A program made the translations under genes and the position numbers. From contig JAGYMO010000283.1 of NCBI GenBank assembly GCA_018400255.1, positions 1 to 32,094 of the forward strand: a stretch of 32,094 bases of DNA, in the 5' to 3' direction. Positions 25,669 to 31,848 of this stretch are shown here, in pieces. The stretch's first letter is position 1, and each line of letters opens with the position of its first letter. Origin of the DNA: Deltaproteobacteria bacterium. Lineage in GTDB: Bacteria; Desulfobacterota; DSM-4660; Desulfatiglandales; B25-G16. Below the pieces are notes generated by a model. It was not told the DNA's origin. It saw only the letters and a program-made list of their open reading frames with translations, and ran no database searches.

Positions 25669-26336
25669 GGTTCCTCTTTTTGAAAGTAGGTCTTAAACAC
25701 GTCGCTCAGTTCTTCGCGCAATTTTTTCAACGGGGTAAAATAGGAACATACGCCGCTTATCATTTGGCATAAAACGTCGTATTCACCTTCGAAATTAAGT
25801 AGCCAGTTTTGAAAATCATCCAGGGAGTTCGGGTTTCGGCGTTGGGCATCAATAAAATGATAGAATATGCTTCCAAGGGACAAGCCGGGTATAATATCAA
25901 CAAAATTTTTCGGGTTATTAACAGACAGCTTAGTGTCAAATACTACGATCTGGTATCGTATAAATTCGAATTGAGCGTCTCTTTCGGCCCAAGTAGGGAA
26001 TTCGGTTTCATCTAAGCTTTCTTCGATTGTCTCTATAAGCTCATTTCTTACGGCTTCCATTGATTCGTAGGTACTTGGATTAATAACGGCCAGGCGTTCT
26101 GCAAGCCTTTTGTTGTGAAGGCTGTGGAAAATCCAGCTGGCAAAATCGTTGTGATATTCAGGGTCATCAAACCGGGGTCTCAATAAACCTCCCCAAAAGT
26201 GATAATAAATGCTGCCAGGCTCGATTTGACGTAAGTGCTCCCTGAGCTCCCGTAAATTTTGAGCCTTCTTGCCAGTAGCGATGGCTATCAATGCACAATC
26301 CTTGATAGCAAAAGGAGATAATCCTGATTCAGTCAC
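25665..26336 (-). CDS. DUF5752 family protein
   Basis: 223 residues, no membrane segments or signal. Two related halves each carry an IYYHFWGG/IFYHFIDA-type motif followed by DFASWIFHSLHN/DFQNWLLNFEGE, so the protein looks like an internal duplication. This is the pattern of DUF5752 proteins, which sit next to trehalose and mannosylglycerate-type genes. The GTG start follows AAGGAT. It is the first gene of the operon and overlaps the glycosyltransferase. Biochemical function is unknown; regulation or partner binding for the glycosyltransferase is one possibility. Confidence 0.75.
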   Translation of the reverse strand: MTESGLSPFAIKDCALIAIATGKKAQNLRELREHLRQIEPGSIYYHFWGGLLRPRFDDPEYHNDFASWIFHSLHNKRLAERLAVINPSTYESMEAVRNELIETIEESLDETEFPTWAERDAQFEFIRYQIVVFDTKLSVNNPKNFVDIIPGLSLGSIFYHFIDAQRRNPNSLDDFQNWLLNFEGEYDVLCQMISGVCSYFTPLKKLREELSDVFKTYFQKEEP

Positions 26337-26507
26337 AATAACATCCTTAGTTAATGAAGGATCCTCAAATAAATAAAACCGCCCGAAACAGATTCCTGAA
26401 TGGTAGGATCAGAAACCCTTTTTTTATGCTTTCATTTTAATGCCAGTGTTCGATGCCAGCGCTAAAAAATACAATCTTATTCGTAACTATTCAGGTTTTT
26501 AGGTTGA

Positions 26508-26917
26508 AGACTGAAGGCTGAAATATTTCAACCAACGCGTAATGATTGAATCAAACCATTAAGAACCTTCTCCGTTTCGATTACCGCAGGTTCAATGAGA
26601 GAAAAATCATCGTTGAGCAAGAAGCCCAAACGTTGAGATAAACTTATTTGATAATGAAGTTCTCTCAATGACCCCAACGCTATGTAAAGAAAACGCAGGT
26701 AATCGGCCTGACTATCCCGTGCGCATCCTTCAATAATGTTAGAAGGGACAGAAATTGCTGCCCGCCTCATTTGAGCAGTCAAACCATACAGCTCTTCCCT
26801 CGGAAACCTTGCGGTCACCCTGTAGGCCAATAATGCCAAATCATCAGCCAACTCAAAAGCGCGGAGTTTTGTGTGATCACGCATGTTTTATTCCTATCAG
26901 GCTTCTACCTTCAGTCT
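26508..26917. mobile_element. Possible cassette bounded by 10-bp inverted repeats
   Basis: AGACTGAAGG at 26508-26517 is the exact inverse complement of CCTTCAGTCT at 26908-26917. The four-helix-bundle gene lies between them with little extra DNA. Genes of this family often appear in such isolated insertions. No transposase is present and no target duplication was identified, so mobility is only suggested. Confidence 0.35.
26528..26884 (-). CDS. Four-helix-bundle protein (S23 rRNA-intervening-sequence type)
   Basis: 118 residues, matching the four-helix-bundle family originally found in 23S rRNA intervening sequences. Typical segments are AFELADDLALLAYRVTARFP, MRRAAISVPSNIIEGCARDS and LRFLYIALGSLRELHYQI. 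Members are small, soluble and form helical bundles; their biological role is unknown. Start ATG at 26884. The gene stands alone in the accessory stretch, within a 10-bp inverted repeat pair. Confidence 0.85.
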   Translation of the reverse strand: MRDHTKLRAFELADDLALLAYRVTARFPREELYGLTAQMRRAAISVPSNIIEGCARDSQADYLRFLYIALGSLRELHYQISLSQRLGFLLNDDFSLIEPAVIETEKVLNGLIQSLRVG

Positions 26918-27450
26918 ATCTACCTGGATAACAATTCTCATTTTATAATAAAAACGAAGATTTTGCAAGGGACTAAGTTGGCTGCAAGAAATACCAGCAC
27001 CCCCATGAAATCATAACTTCATTGATAAATTAACTTAAGATTTTCATCCGTGACTACTCTGTTCCGTTGCTGCTGGTCTGCTTATTGCTGGTTGTTTGGG
27101 GCTAACCTGTTTGAAAAAGATGGTGCCATTTCACTGGGTTTACGAGTAGTACCAGTTCCATCATAGCTCAAGTTACCTCCGAGGTTTAAAAAGGATTTGC
27201 AGGATTTTTAGGATAGAAGATGACATGGTTTTTTCAAAGCGCCAGGGGACTATCTTTAAGTATCAAATCAGGGTTTAATGAGATATAAATGGGCTTCAGG
27301 TGTACCTGTTTCATCTTTCACTGCATAATCCGGGTTCAATTCATATCTTGTAGAGGCGCATCTGCTATTAGGCGCACTAATCAACCACGCGATTCCCTGC
27401 ATCGGCCAAATAAGCCTGGTGGCGAATAAAAACGCTGCACCCTGAAAAGC
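26885..27450. other. Intergenic region with short repeats and a small frame
   Basis: 566 bases between the four-helix gene and hisF. It holds three 9-bp AGGAT-type units at 27192-27218, and one 44-codon minus-strand frame at 27268-27402, listed separately. The remainder shows nothing recognisable. Confidence 0.4.
27268..27402 (-). CDS. Uncertain small frame after hisF
   Basis: 44 residues if started at the ATG at 27400-27402. The frame is the same as hisF and continues from the hisF stop (27451-27453) without another stop to 27268. It ends with a segment of ordinary-looking composition, including CASTRYELNPDYAVKDETG. I do not recognise a family. It could be a decayed gene end, a dispersed repeat or chance. 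Confidence 0.2.
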   Translation of the reverse strand: MQGIAWLISAPNSRCASTRYELNPDYAVKDETGTPEAHLYLIKP

Positions 27451-28212
27451 TCAAAGGACTGCAACACCCTGTCCACGGAGGTATTCTTTTAACTCTCCGA
27501 TTTCAATGATCCCGAAATGGAATACGGATGCAGCAAGCAAGATTGTAGCACCTGCTTGCACTGCCTGATAAAAATGAAGCAGTTCACCTGCTCCACCGGA
27601 GGCCACCACATCGGCAGAGACCGCACCCTTGATTGCTCTAATCACCGGCAGATCATAGCCGGTCCGCACCCCGTCTCCTGCTTTGCTTGTAGGAAGAATA
27701 ACCGACACGCCGTAACCGTCAACGCGCCTTGCCCACTCGATTGCATCTGCACCGGTTGCTGACCGTCCACCATCAATATAAACTTCATAGCCTGATGGCA
27801 TAGCAGCATTCTGATCTACATCAATGGCCACCGTCACCTTCTCAGGACCCAGCTTTTTAACCATTTCTTTGACCACTTCAGGCCTCCGAAAGGCAGCACT
27901 GCTGGTCGATATTTTGTTTGCTCCTGCTCTGAGCACTAACTCAGCCGATTTTACATCAGATATACCTCCGCCAACAGTGAATGGAACAGTTGCCACTTCG
28001 GCCACACGTTTAACCACGTCGAGCATCGTGGCCCTGCCTTCCACCGTAGCAGTGATATCCAGAAGCGCTAGTTCGTCGGCACCAGTTTCACAATACGCTC
28101 GTGCGCATTCCACAGGATCACCGGCGTCTTGTATGTCAACGAAATGGACACCCTTGACAACTCGTCCGTTCCGCATATCCAGGCAGGGCATGATTCTAAT
28201 TACTTGATCCAA
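27451..28212 (-). CDS. hisF: HisF-like imidazole glycerol phosphate synthase cyclase
   Basis: 253 residues. A (beta/alpha)8 barrel that, with HisH, forms imidazole glycerol phosphate in histidine synthesis. CLDMRNGRVVKGVHF contains the catalytic Asp near residue 10 and the phosphate-binding Lys. AIDVDQ carries the second catalytic Asp. VASGGAG and LAASVFHFG are typical phosphate-binding loops. Two sites differ from the usual family: NKISTSSAAF where SINSAAV is usual, so the active-site Asn becomes Ser, and SKAGDGVRTGYD where SMDADGT is usual. No other his gene is in the window. A TTG start follows a strong AGGAGG. It may be a divergent paralogue with another role. Confidence 0.8.
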   Translation of the reverse strand: MDQVIRIMPCLDMRNGRVVKGVHFVDIQDAGDPVECARAYCETGADELALLDITATVEGRATMLDVVKRVAEVATVPFTVGGGISDVKSAELVLRAGANKISTSSAAFRRPEVVKEMVKKLGPEKVTVAIDVDQNAAMPSGYEVYIDGGRSATGADAIEWARRVDGYGVSVILPTSKAGDGVRTGYDLPVIRAIKGAVSADVVASGGAGELLHFYQAVQAGATILLAASVFHFGIIEIGELKEYLRGQGVAVL

Positions 28213-28471
28213 TGTATTCCTCCTCGTTGTGTTGTTATATCAATGTATCCTTTTGCCTCATCATCTATAAAGGGTCATGACAGTACGTGTAATGTATGTG
28301 GCCAATAATATTCGCCAAATACCCCAACTCCCTCTTCGTCTATGCCTCCTAACAGTGGACAGATTTGGGGCGGAGCATTGTACGTCAACCCTCTTATAAA
28401 AGGTAAAAAGCTGTTAAATATCAAGCAATTGAAAAAATAGGAAAAAAGCTCGATCCCGCTTCACTGATTTG
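28213..28471. other. Leader of hisF-like gene
   Basis: 259 bases with the AGGAGG site for hisF near 28219-28224. I see no gene and no clear cassette boundary in it. Confidence 0.35.
28219..28224 (-). promoter_or_regulatory. RBS for the TTG start of hisF
   Basis: AGGAGG on the minus strand at 28219-28224, six bases before TTG 28212. This decides the unusual start, which places MDQVIRIMPCLDM at the family-typical N-terminus. Confidence 0.7.
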
Positions 28472-28888
28472 CTAACCCTTTATTGCTATGTTGTTTTCCC
28501 GGCACCATGCTTTCAGTGCCGCTTGCTGCCTGTTGTTTTCGAATTCGTACCAATCTTTTAGGACGCCCCTTCTTTCCAGAAGATCTTTATATCTTGAATA
28601 TGCGCCCCTTCGGCGAAAAATTCCATAAACCTTATCCAGCTCTTCCGGCAAGTATTTTGATGTGAATTCAATTACCAGGGGCTTGCCAAGATCGAGTGCA
28701 TTTTTATGAGGTATGGTTATGTACTTATCGGGATCATCGATGTCTTCCGGAAGCTCATCAAAATCAGCCATTTCAGAGGCATAGAATATTTCTCCTGTTT
28801 CCTTGCACAGGTAGGCGCTATTCATATACGGCTGATCCATACTTGCAAATAAGAATGCATTTTCAATATCATCAAATAAAACAGCCAT
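28472..28888 (-). CDS. UPF0158 family protein
   Basis: 138 residues, soluble. It resembles UPF0158 proteins of unknown function: AYLCKETGEIFYASEM in the first third, IPHKNALDLGKPLV in the middle, and the C-terminal RRRGAYSRYKDLLERRG followed by YEFENNRQQAALKAWCREN. The family occurs in single-gene accessory settings. The start ATG has a weak upstream site. The gene begins just downstream (on its own strand) of a hairpin with a TAAC core at 28910-28929, in the same arrangement as the neighbouring small genes. Confidence 0.8.
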   Translation of the reverse strand: MAVLFDDIENAFLFASMDQPYMNSAYLCKETGEIFYASEMADFDELPEDIDDPDKYITIPHKNALDLGKPLVIEFTSKYLPEELDKVYGIFRRRGAYSRYKDLLERRGVLKDWYEFENNRQQAALKAWCRENNIAIKG

Positions 28889-28909
28889 AAGATATTCATC
28901 TTTTTTGAG

Positions 28910-28929
28910 GTTAACAGTAAAACTGTAAC
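28910..28929 (-). other. Hairpin with TAAC core upstream of UPF0158 gene
   Basis: GTTAACAGT (28910-28918) and ACTGTAAC (28922-28929) form an imperfect inverted repeat with one unpaired A, 22 bases before the ATG of the UPF0158 gene. The position and core resemble the attC-like sites at 29646, 30155, 30609 and 31775, but no clear distal half was found. Confidence 0.25.
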
Positions 28930-29039
28930 AGGGGACATCAAATTATAAGGCGTATTGTATCTACACAGCCACGAAGACATGAAGAAAAGATTGATATCGC
29001 TATAACAATGCACATATGTGATCAGGTTTTCTCACTGCT

Positions 29040-29081
29040 ATTACTGCACCGCATATCAAGGAGGCCCATCCATGCAGTAAT
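29040..29081. repeat. 9-bp perfect inverted repeat
   Basis: ATTACTGCA at 29040-29048 and TGCAGTAAT at 29073-29081 pair perfectly around a 24-base spacer. It lies in the gap between two minus-strand cassette-like genes and could form a stem-loop. It has no T run, so it is not a classic terminator. Confidence 0.4.
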
Positions 29082-29136
29082 TTCATACTCTTTGTGGCTT
29101 AATGCCTTTGCGGCACTATACCTGAGTGGCTGCGAT

Positions 29137-29622
29137 TTATTCGTATTCATCATCGTATTCATCATCGTATTCATCATCATAGTCTGGATATTGAGGTGGA
29201 GATTCGCCAACTGCATTGATTACTTTAATATGCTTCTTCTTAGAATTAGTTTCAGTAATTTTTTGTACCTTAATTCGATGCCACCAATCATCACCAAAAT
29301 CAAAAAGATAATGAAAAACATCCTTCTCATTCAAACTGACATCACCGATTCGGGTCTTGGTTGTCGGTTCTTTCATTTTTTCAAAACCCATTATATCCTC
29401 TACACTCATCGGGTGCGTTATTTCCGGTGCATCATAAATGTCCCTTATGTTTTTGGTATCTTTCCTGGTGATGAAAAATGAATAAAGGTGCTCATCGTAT
29501 CTGTCGAATGCCTGGAAAATCGCTTCATGAAAATCATCAAAGGTGCAATTCTCGGAAGCTTCAATTATTCGATATAAATTTGGTATCCCTATTATAGACA
29601 CCCTGAACTGATATATCTTCAT
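29137..29622 (-). CDS. Plasmid pRiA4b ORF-3 family protein
   Basis: 161 residues. The PRiA4_ORF3 family is recognised from IYQFRVSIIGIPNLYRIIE, FDDFHEAIFQAFDRYDEHLY and YLFDFGDDWWHRIKV. Its members are widespread on plasmids and genomic islands, and their role is not known. The C-terminus ends in an acidic DDEY repeat coded by a 12-bp tandem repeat (29143-29178), which may vary in copy number. The TAA stop is at 29137-29139. A candidate attC-like site lies directly upstream (29646-29697). Confidence 0.82.
   Translation of the reverse strand: MKIYQFRVSIIGIPNLYRIIEASENCTFDDFHEAIFQAFDRYDEHLYSFFITRKDTKNIRDIYDAPEITHPMSVEDIMGFEKMKEPTTKTRIGDVSLNEKDVFHYLFDFGDDWWHRIKVQKITETNSKKKHIKVINAVGESPPQYPDYDDEYDDEYDDEYE
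29143..29178 (-). repeat. 12-bp tandem repeat, three exact copies
   Basis: The 12-base unit GTATTCATCATC is repeated three times head to tail at 29143-29178. On the minus strand it encodes DDEY units at the C-terminus of the pRiA4b ORF-3 protein. Each copy keeps the reading frame, so slippage would change only the tail length. Confidence 0.85.
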
Positions 29623-29645
29623 TTCTTCATTCCTATGCAGTTAAC

Positions 29646-29697
29646 GTTGCGCGTAACGGGCAACAAGGGCATATGCGGCATTGCCTTGGTGCCACTC
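29646..29697 (-). other. Candidate attC-like site upstream of pRiA4b gene
   Basis: A GCGTAAC core (29651-29657) sits inside a hairpin GTTGC/GCAAC (29646-29650 with 29660-29664). It is followed by imperfect arms beginning CAAGG (29664-29668) and ending CCTTG (29684-29688) with one extrahelical G. The core is 29 bases before the ATG of the pRiA4b gene. Integron attC sites have this kind of palindrome with an unpaired base. The right core is degenerate. Confidence 0.35.
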
Positions 29698-29871
29698 CTT
29701 TAATTGCCCTGATTATACCAGACCAATATCGGATTGACAATAGAACATGTTGTTGCTCTCATAACGCAAAGCTGAATCTGGGCTCATTACGGAAGCTGGA
29801 TAAGACTCAAAGGATGACGCCTCTTGTTGCCCCCTTGATGCGCTTCTTGTATGCCTATCCCTGATTTAAAC
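29698..29871. other. Spacer between cassette-like genes
   Basis: 174 bases between the candidate attC-like site and the DUF1841-like gene. A 63-codon plus-strand frame (29673-29864) overlaps the palindrome and has no family match, so it is not called. Confidence 0.3.
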
Positions 29872-30123
29872 TTATAAAGTAGTTTTTGGTAAAGCATTCA
29901 AGGAAGATACAAACTTTTTCTGATCGTATGGTCTGCCTTGTTTCAGAATTTCGAATATCTCGGATGCTACAACAATCCCGATCAAATTCTTTGCTTCCTT
30001 TTCGGTATAGCCTTCAGTGATTAACCGATTGAATGTTTGCTTTGTTTCAGGAGGATCATTCCCATTGATCTGGTTCTCAACTACTTCCATAATTGCAGCA
30101 TTCAGAATTTTGCTCTTCTTCAT
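29872..30123 (-). CDS. Small DUF1841-like protein
   Basis: 83 residues, soluble. VVENQINGNDPPETKQTFNR and EGYTEKEAKNLIGIVVASEI resemble the C-terminal half of DUF1841-type proteins, including the ENQI and 'rL...G' spacing. Function unknown. The ATG is at 30123; a candidate attC-like site ends 36 bases upstream. The assignment rests on short motifs, so a merely similar family is possible. Confidence 0.55.
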   Translation of the reverse strand: MKKSKILNAAIMEVVENQINGNDPPETKQTFNRLITEGYTEKEAKNLIGIVVASEIFEILKQGRPYDQKKFVSSLNALPKTTL

Positions 30124-30154
30124 TCAAAGTCTCCAATACATATAGGTGTATAAG

Positions 30155-30210
30155 GGCCTGCGTAACAGGCCGGCATTGCAACGTAGCGGAAAACCCGGCC
30201 CTTGTTGACC
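30155..30210 (-). other. Candidate attC-like site upstream of DUF1841-like gene
   Basis: GGCCTG (30155-30160) pairs with CAGGCC (30166-30171) around a core CGTAA. AGGCCGG (30167-30173) also pairs with CCGGCCCT (30195-30202) with one extra C. The opposite core is GTTGACC at 30204-30210. The extrahelical base and the paired AAC/GTT cores are attC-like. The core lies 36 bases before the ATG of the next gene. Confidence 0.4.
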
Positions 30211-30293
30211 AAGGTGTTATTTTTCAGGCTGTTCCGTTTGTGCCAGAATTCAATAAAGGCATTTCGGTCAATCAATTTTTCATTTATACCAAC

Positions 30294-30590
30294 CTACTGC
30301 TTTTGCGATTCTTCCTGTTGTATTTGACGGAGCCTCTTGTTCATACCTTGAATTCCTATCGGTAGAAGAATACCGTATGGAAGCCATAGGAGCCATTTAT
30401 ATGGAAATGCAAGAAATAAAAGAAGGGTTATGAAAATAATACCAAAAACCCAAAAGATTACCGATGCCTTTATAATGAATGTCCGTTCTTTTGGGCCATG
30501 TGTGTTTTTAATGCTGAAATAGGTTCCGATAGCTCCTCCAGCCACACCGATAATGCCGCCTATAATTCCACCAATTAAACCAGCGTTCAT
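30294..30590 (-). CDS. Small two-helix membrane protein
   Basis: 98 residues. A Gly-rich hydrophobic N-terminus (LIGGIIGGIIGVAGGAIGTY) and two further hydrophobic segments (VIFWVFGIIFITLLLFLAF and WLLWLPYGILLPIGI) suggest two or three membrane passes with a charged Gln/Glu/Lys tail. I recognise the type as a common accessory-island membrane protein, but no function is known. ATG 30590 lies 18 bases from a candidate attC-like core. Confidence 0.7.
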   Translation of the reverse strand: MNAGLIGGIIGGIIGVAGGAIGTYFSIKNTHGPKERTFIIKASVIFWVFGIIFITLLLFLAFPYKWLLWLPYGILLPIGIQGMNKRLRQIQQEESQKQ

Positions 30591-30608
30591 TTTTTACCTC
30601 TCTATTCT

Positions 30609-30660
30609 GTGCTAACGCTGAATTGTGCGGTGCGGCTTTTTGCATCCGCACCCGTGACAT
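30609..30660 (-). other. Candidate attC-like site upstream of membrane protein gene
   Basis: Core GTGCTAAC at 30609-30616. A perfect 7-bp inverted repeat GGTGCGG (30629-30635) and CCGCACC (30646-30652) encloses a T-rich loop. The opposite core GTGACAT is degenerate. The position, 19 bases before the ATG of the small membrane gene, matches the other sites. It is not a terminator for either strand, because no T run follows the stem. Confidence 0.4.
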
Positions 30661-30686
30661 CTTTTGCTTCATTTGATCATTTGATA

Positions 30687-30953
30687 TTAGTGACGTAGTT
30701 CCGCGTTAATTTTTTCAGAAATAAATATTTTCAATAGTGACTGGTAAGGAATATCACGTTTGTTTGCGAGTACTTTCAACTCTTCAATCATTGATTCAGG
30801 CAAACGAAGGGATATTGATCTGGTTGAAGGTTTCAACTTCGGCAAAACCGTCTCTTCGGCATCAGACCAATCCAGGCATTCTGAAGAATCGGGTTCTTGC
30901 CAAAAAAGCCGCTCCTCAGGTTCATCTTTAAGTTTGGGTATTTTCTTTATCAT
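30687..30953 (-). CDS. BrnA-like antitoxin (CopG/ribbon-helix-helix type)
   Basis: 88 residues. An acidic N-terminal part (DEPEERLFWQEPDSSECLDW) is followed by a ribbon-helix-helix-like segment, TRSISLRLPESMIEELKVLA, and RDIPYQSLLKIFISEKI. This fits the BrnA antitoxin family, which represses its own operon and neutralises a BrnT ribonuclease. Its ATG overlaps the stop of a truncated brnT (ATGA). Only the antitoxin appears intact, so it may now act as a stand-alone regulator or antidote. Confidence 0.8.
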   Translation of the reverse strand: MIKKIPKLKDEPEERLFWQEPDSSECLDWSDAEETVLPKLKPSTRSISLRLPESMIEELKVLANKRDIPYQSLLKIFISEKINAELRH

Positions 30954-31078
30954 TTTTTATGCCTTTCTATTTCCGACTCGGTCATGTACCGTGCAGAAAT
31001 GATCCTGATTTTCTCATTTCGAACGGTGAATACTGCAAAAAGCAAGCGATCTATATTTGTCCGACCGCGATAATGCGG
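30950..31078 (-). pseudogene. Truncated BrnT toxin (C-terminal part)
   Basis: The minus-strand frame from 31078 to 30950 gives about 42 residues, including RLLFAVFTVRNEKIRIISAR. This is the C-terminal half of BrnT toxins (typically about 90 residues), ending at a TGA that overlaps the antitoxin start. Directly upstream is an in-frame TGA (31079-31081), and no start or N-terminal half is present. The toxin is probably dead. Confidence 0.65.
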
Positions 31079-31151
31079 TCAGCCCTTGAAATTTGAAAAA
31101 ATTGTAATTGCTCGCTAGTTTATTTCTCTAATCTTACTATATAGTTTTGCT

Positions 31152-31760
31152 TTATAACTTTAGGCCTATTTCCCAAGCCTTGCCTAGGTACTTATTTTTT
31201 TTCCGCTTGAGATTTAAGAATCGAGAGTCAGTAAATACTATTTTACTGATGACTTTTGCTTTAATCTTGCGAGTATAATGGTTCATCGCCCTCAATGTAT
31301 TTTTGCTTTCATCCATAAGTAGATTAAAAGGCCACGGTGTCGTACAAGAGGTAATAAATATTGCCTTTTTGCCTTCCATGCGCGCACGAGGCCCAAAACC
31401 AAGCGGGAGTTTCTTGCCAAATAATTCCTTACCCTCACCATGGGACATCGCTAATCCACATTGCCTGTCAAAAAATGTTTTCATAATACCCGAAACATTA
31501 GACCAATATGTTGGAGAAGCAAGAACCAGCACATCTGCATCTTTTACTTTTTCAAAAATCAAATTAAAATCATCTTTTAATACGCATTTTCCATTCCTTT
31601 CGCATGACCAACAACCAAGGCAATAATCTAGTTTATAGTCATATAGGTTTATTAGACTCGTCGTATGTCCGTTGGCCTTAGCGCCTTCTAAAACTTTACT
31701 TGCTAAAGCACTTACTAGTCCATTTTTTCTTTTTGTGCCGACGATAGCTAACAGATTCAT
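31152..31760 (-). CDS. Flavodoxin-family/NAD(P)H-dependent FMN reductase-like protein
   Basis: 202 residues. Flavodoxin-like fold beginning NLLAIVGTKRKNGLVSALA (phosphate loop for FMN). The YCLGCWSCERNGKC segment near residues 47-60 has four cysteines, as in iron-sulfur flavoproteins and their relatives. ASPTYWSNVSGIMKTFFDRQ is the second FMN-contact region. It is likely an electron carrier or a reductase of small molecules. Start ATG 31760, 16 bases from a candidate attC-like core. No partner gene is nearby. Confidence 0.83.
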   Translation of the reverse strand: MNLLAIVGTKRKNGLVSALASKVLEGAKANGHTTSLINLYDYKLDYCLGCWSCERNGKCVLKDDFNLIFEKVKDADVLVLASPTYWSNVSGIMKTFFDRQCGLAMSHGEGKELFGKKLPLGFGPRARMEGKKAIFITSCTTPWPFNLLMDESKNTLRAMNHYTRKIKAKVISKIVFTDSRFLNLKRKKNKYLGKAWEIGLKL

Positions 31761-31774
31761 TTTTTATTTTTTAT

Positions 31775-31841
31775 CTCCTTAACGTCTAAGGAGCAAGTCA
31801 GCCGCGCGGTTTTTGCGTAAACTGAATTTGCCATGTTATGC
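31775..31841 (-). other. Candidate attC-like site upstream of flavodoxin-family gene
   Basis: CTCCTTA (31775-31781) pairs with TAAGGAG (31787-31793) around a five-base loop containing the AAC core. The arms GCAAGTCAGC (31793-31802) and ACTGAATTTGC (31821-31831) are imperfect inverse complements with an extra base. The opposite core is GTTATGC at 31835-31841, only seven bases from the stop of the upstream methyltransferase. Length 67 bases, within the attC range. This is the best of the set. Confidence 0.45.
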
Positions 31842-31848
31842 ACCAATT

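Noticed and set aside
27451..27453. UGA at the end of hisF as a selenocysteine codon
   Set aside because: The protein already has normal HisF length at this stop, and the UGA does not align with a Cys or Sec position; no SECIS hairpin was noticed after it.
29008..29481. 157-codon plus-strand frame with hydrophobic FIIVFIIVFII stretch
   Set aside because: It is the reverse strand of the pRiA4b ORF-3 gene; the hydrophobic run is the complement of the DDEY repeat.
30155..30210. Palindromes between small genes as simple transcription terminators
   Set aside because: The stems are not followed by T runs on the minus strand, and they sit just before start codons with AAC/GTT cores, which fits attC-like sites better.
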